The notes under the pieces were generated by a model. It ran no database searches. It was not told the origin of the DNA and saw nothing but the letters and a program-made list of their open reading frames with translations. 64,000 bases of DNA from the NCBI RefSeq assembly GCF_015751765.1, contig NZ_JADOTX010000001.1:1116001-1180000 (forward strand), given 5' to 3'. Below, piece by piece: positions 61,647 through 64,000 of this stretch. Position numbers and translations under genes: made by a program. The DNA comes from Micromonospora ureilytica (GTDB lineage Bacteria > Actinomycetota > Actinomycetes > Mycobacteriales > Micromonosporaceae). Position 1 is the stretch's first letter, and each line of letters starts with the position of its first letter.

Positions 61647-62562
61647 GCGGGAAGGTCGGCAGCTGTCGCGCCGCTGGGTCGTCTCGGCGGCCACCGTATC
61701 TCTCGCCGGCGTCGCGACGGCCGCCTTCGGTGCCACGCGCGGTGGCCACGGCGACGGAGCCGGCCCATCGCGGAGTTCTTCCCCGGTCAGTCCGATTCCC
61801 ACGACGCCGGCCATCGACCGCGTCGCCCAGGCGAGAACGCGCATCACTGCGTACGTGGAGCGGTACGGCGGCCATCTGGCGGTCGCGGCAGTGGATCGAC
61901 AGGGAACGGCTGCGGTGACTGTCGGGGCCAAACGGTTCGAGACCGCCAGCATCGTCAAGGTCAACATCCTCGCGGCCCTTCTGCTGCGCCAGAATCCGCC
62001 GGGCAAGGCCCTGAGTTCTGACATCCGACGGATGGCCGAAGCCATGATCGTGTCCAGCGACAATGATGCGGCGGTGTCCCTGTGGCAGAGGATCGGGGGC
62101 TCGCGTGGCCTCGCCGCCGCGAACCGCGCACTCGGTCTGCGGGAGACCAAGCCGAACAAGCACTGGGGACTCACCACGACCACGGCTGCCGATCAGCTCC
62201 GTCTGCTGACCGCGATGACATCGCCGACGGGACCACTGACCCCACCGGATCGAACGTTCGTCATGGGCCTCATGAACAAGGTGGTCCCCGAGCAACGATG
62301 GGGGGTCACCGCCGCACGGGAGCCGGGCAATCGTTCGATCTACGTCAAGAACGGCTGGGACACCGTCGACGTCGACGACGGCCGTTGGCTGGTCAACAGC
62401 ATCGGACGGATCGTCGAGGCGCGTCATGACTGGCTGATCGCCGTGCTCTCCGACCATCACGTGAGCCAGAAAGAAGGCATCCGCGTCGTCGAGAAGACCG
62501 CCACGTACGTGCTCAAGGAGATGCGCGTCGCCACTGCCGGCGACGGTCCTGCACAGGGGTAG
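61639..62562 (+). CDS. Class A beta-lactamase-like serine hydrolase, Tat-type signal
   Basis: The 307-residue protein has a twin-arginine-like signal (SRRWVVSAATVSLAG) and a penicillin-binding fold with Ser104-x-x-Lys107 (ASIVKV) and SDN (140-142). A KNGW sequence stands where beta-lactamases have KTG. The altered third motif makes a cell-wall-related hydrolase or a non-hydrolysing penicillin-binding protein as likely as a true beta-lactamase. TTG 61639 lies within the preceding gene's end. Confidence 0.78.
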   Translation: MAEREGRQLSRRWVVSAATVSLAGVATAAFGATRGGHGDGAGPSRSSSPVSPIPTTPAIDRVAQARTRITAYVERYGGHLAVAAVDRQGTAAVTVGAKRFETASIVKVNILAALLLRQNPPGKALSSDIRRMAEAMIVSSDNDAAVSLWQRIGGSRGLAAANRALGLRETKPNKHWGLTTTTAADQLRLLTAMTSPTGPLTPPDRTFVMGLMNKVVPEQRWGVTAAREPGNRSIYVKNGWDTVDVDDGRWLVNSIGRIVEARHDWLIAVLSDHHVSQKEGIRVVEKTATYVLKEMRVATAGDGPAQG

Positions 62563-62614
62563 GGCCGGCGTCCGGGTGGGACGCGTCGGAACGCTACGGA
62601 CCGTGCGAGAGCAC

Positions 62615-63754
62615 CTACGCCGGTGGCGGCGCTGTCGACTCCCGGATCCGCAGTGATGGGCTGATGACGATGCGGTGGGTGGGCAGGTCAGGGTCGGCGA
62701 GCCGGTCGGCGACGAGACGCACGGCGGCCCGTCCGATCGAACGTCGCGGCGGTCGCACCGCGGTCAGCGGTGGGCTGAAGAGCCCGGCGACCTCGTCGTC
62801 GTACGCCACGATGGAGAGGTCGCCGGGAACGGACAGGTGCCGCTCCTCGCAGTGCTGCACCAGCGCGATCGCCTCCGCGTCGGCGTGCACCAGCAGCGCC
62901 GTCGTCCCGGTCGCCTGGCACTGGTCGAGGACGTCGTTGAGCACCGTGTCTCGCTCAGGTGACCGTGCGTCGGGTGCCACGGCCACCACTGTCGCGTCCG
63001 GGTCGAGGCCGCACTCGGTCGTGGCGTCGAGCCATCCTCGCCGTACGTGCTGGCTGGTGGGGCTGTTGGCGTCGAGCACCAAGCCGACCTTGCGGTGTCC
63101 GAGTGAGGTGAGGTGGCGTACCGCCATGGCGGCGCCGAGCGCGTGGTCGGTGACTACCGACTCCATGACAGCGTGGTGGCTGCCGACCGTCGCGGTGCGT
63201 TCCAGCAGGACGACCGGGATGCCGGCCTGGTCGAGCCACTCGATGGTGCGCTCGGCGGTCGGTGTGTCCATGCTCGGCGCGATGATCAGCGCGTCGACGC
63301 CCATCCGCTCCACCAGCCGGGCCAGTTGCGGCTGGTCGTCCTCGGTGTCGTAGGAGGAGCCGCGCAGAACCACACGCATGTCAAGCTCGCGGGCGGCGCT
63401 CTCGACGCCCCGAGCCACGTCCGGCCAGTAGTAGTCCAGGGAGGGCACGAGCATGCCGAGGGCGCGCCCGGCCAGCGGGGCCCGGTCTGCGGCGGGTGTC
63501 TCGTCGGCTGCGGGGCCGTCGTCGGGCAGGATCAGGGCGACGCCGCCGTGGACCCGGCGAACCAGGCCTTCGGCGGCGAGTTCCGCGATGTCGCGCCGGA
63601 TGGTGACCGGCGCGGCGCCGAGCACGTGGGACAGGTCGGAGACGCGCATCGAGCCGTCGCGTTGCAGGGCGGTCAGCAGTTGCTGGCGGCGGGTGACCTG
63701 AAGCGGCCCGCGGGAGGACTCCGCCGCGGCGACGACAGGACTGTCCTTGGTCAT
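62615..63754 (-). CDS. DeoR-HTH/LacI-sensor hybrid transcriptional regulator
   Basis: The 379-residue protein has an N-terminal DeoR-type winged helix (RRQQLLTALQRDGSMRVSDLSHVLGAAPVTIRRDIAELAAEGLVRRVHGGV, about residues 22-72). A LacI-type periplasmic-binding-protein sensor follows from about residue 95 (LGMLVPSLDYYWPDVARGVESAA…LRIRESTAPP). Such hybrids control sugar-use operons in actinomycetes. ATG 63754 has GGAGG upstream; the frame upstream is arginine-rich shadow. Its upstream region holds several candidate operators, and the regulated genes probably lie to the right of the window. Confidence 0.87.
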   Translation of the reverse strand: MTKDSPVVAAAESSRGPLQVTRRQQLLTALQRDGSMRVSDLSHVLGAAPVTIRRDIAELAAEGLVRRVHGGVALILPDDGPAADETPAADRAPLAGRALGMLVPSLDYYWPDVARGVESAARELDMRVVLRGSSYDTEDDQPQLARLVERMGVDALIIAPSMDTPTAERTIEWLDQAGIPVVLLERTATVGSHHAVMESVVTDHALGAAMAVRHLTSLGHRKVGLVLDANSPTSQHVRRGWLDATTECGLDPDATVVAVAPDARSPERDTVLNDVLDQCQATGTTALLVHADAEAIALVQHCEERHLSVPGDLSIVAYDDEVAGLFSPPLTAVRPPRRSIGRAAVRLVADRLADPDLPTHRIVISPSLRIRESTAPPPA

Positions 63755-63846
63755 GGGGGACCTCCGAGGAACGCTTCGTGCGGCGAAAGCTCTTGCAGTG
63801 CGATGCGGTCGGCGCGGGTCATGGCTCCTCGGACGGATAGACCGTC

Positions 63847-63959
63847 TGTGAGCGAATCTGATCGTATCAGAGCGCTTATGGCGGCGGCATCGTGCGTTGT
63901 TCTGATCGGATGTGCTCACATCGGTTTGGGAGGGGCATTGACTTGCTCGGTTGTGAGCG
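63847..63959. promoter_or_regulatory. Operator cluster upstream of the DeoR/LacI regulator
   Basis: The region has three kinds of element. TGTGAGC occurs at 63847-63853 and 63952-63958 and in reverse (GCTCACA) at 63914-63920; the last is the right half of the palindrome GATGTGCTCACATC (63909-63922). A second palindrome, TCTGATCGTATCAGA (6-bp arms, 3-nt spacer), lies at 63857-63871. These are natural binding sites for the regulator encoded at 62615-63754. Confidence 0.45.
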
Positions 63960-63966
63960 TTTTACT
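63938..63966 (+). promoter_or_regulatory. Rightward promoter at the window edge
   Basis: TTGACT (63938-63943) and TTTACT (63961-63966) with 17-bp spacing; a TGTGAGC box lies between them. It would transcribe genes beyond position 64000, divergent from the regulator. Confidence 0.4.
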
Positions 63967-64000
63967 TCGGAAACCCAGTGGATGCCTGCGCGTCACATTC

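Noticed and set aside
61639..62562. Resistance beta-lactamase for a cluster product
   Set aside because: The KTG motif reads KNGW and the gene is about 25 kb from the biosynthetic genes, in a sigma-factor operon.

Overview
The window is high-GC actinomycete DNA. GTG/TTG starts, 4-bp ATGA/GTGA gene overlaps, PaaX, SigE-type sigma and MocR regulators, and ricin-B (CBM13) glycoside hydrolases suggest Micromonosporaceae or a close relative. That placement is an inference from style and content; there is no rRNA or other taxonomic marker here. No tRNA, rRNA, insertion sequence or CRISPR array was seen.

Positions 1-16.7 kb are the right part of a specialised-metabolite cluster that runs off the left edge. 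It holds two tandem PrnC/PltD-type flavoproteins (the first cut by the window edge, the second with degenerate halogenase motifs). It also holds a pyrrole-2-carboxyl-S-carrier-protein cassette: prolyl-carrier dehydrogenase, stand-alone adenylation enzyme, carrier protein and PltA-like halogenase. A flavin reductase, an MFS exporter and two TetR regulators accompany these. A hmaS-hmo-hpgT cassette for 4-hydroxyphenylglycine follows directly, then a CPA2 antiporter. The building blocks therefore look like (chloro)pyrrole carboxylate and hydroxyphenylglycine, but no PKS or NRPS assembly line lies inside the window.

Positions 16.7-36.5 kb are the most unusual part. A leftward operon larB-larC-glycosyltransferase diverges from a rightward run larE, fatty-acyl-reductase/HAD fusion, zinc alcohol dehydrogenase, LarA-family protein and PlsC acyltransferase. 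All three nickel-pincer cofactor biosynthesis proteins therefore sit beside a divergent client enzyme, which keeps the pincer lysine and nickel histidine but lacks one of the two catalytic histidines of lactate racemase. A tightly packed operon follows: aldehyde dehydrogenase, acyl-CoA-dehydrogenase-like protein, class III aminotransferase, SRPBCC protein, small membrane protein, double-flavoprotein fusion and DUF2156/MprF-like transferase. Together these could build an acylated amino-alcohol or amine-containing metabolite. I know of no described pathway with this set.

Positions 36.7-47.5 kb look like mixed genomic background: an ATP-grasp protein, a disulfide oxidoreductase, a membrane protein with a lipase-like tail, a MocR regulator with cupin and epimerase genes, GNAT, a GAF-SpoIIE phosphatase, a decayed alpha/beta-hydrolase remnant and a tautomerase.

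Positions 47.5-54.5 kb form a secreted polymer-degradation island: a PHB-depolymerase/feruloyl-esterase-like enzyme, a PET-hydrolase-like cutinase and a GH10-CBM13-GH62 enzyme. All three carry CBM13. Two CBM13 copies are identical over about 400 bp except one base, and shared downstream remnants and hairpins indicate repeated duplication of one module.

Positions 54.9-64 kb hold a small membrane protein, a lipoprotein hydrolase, a NarL-type two-component system, a SigE-type sigma factor with its likely membrane partner, a lipoprotein, a class-A beta-lactamase-like protein and a DeoR/LacI hybrid regulator with candidate operators.
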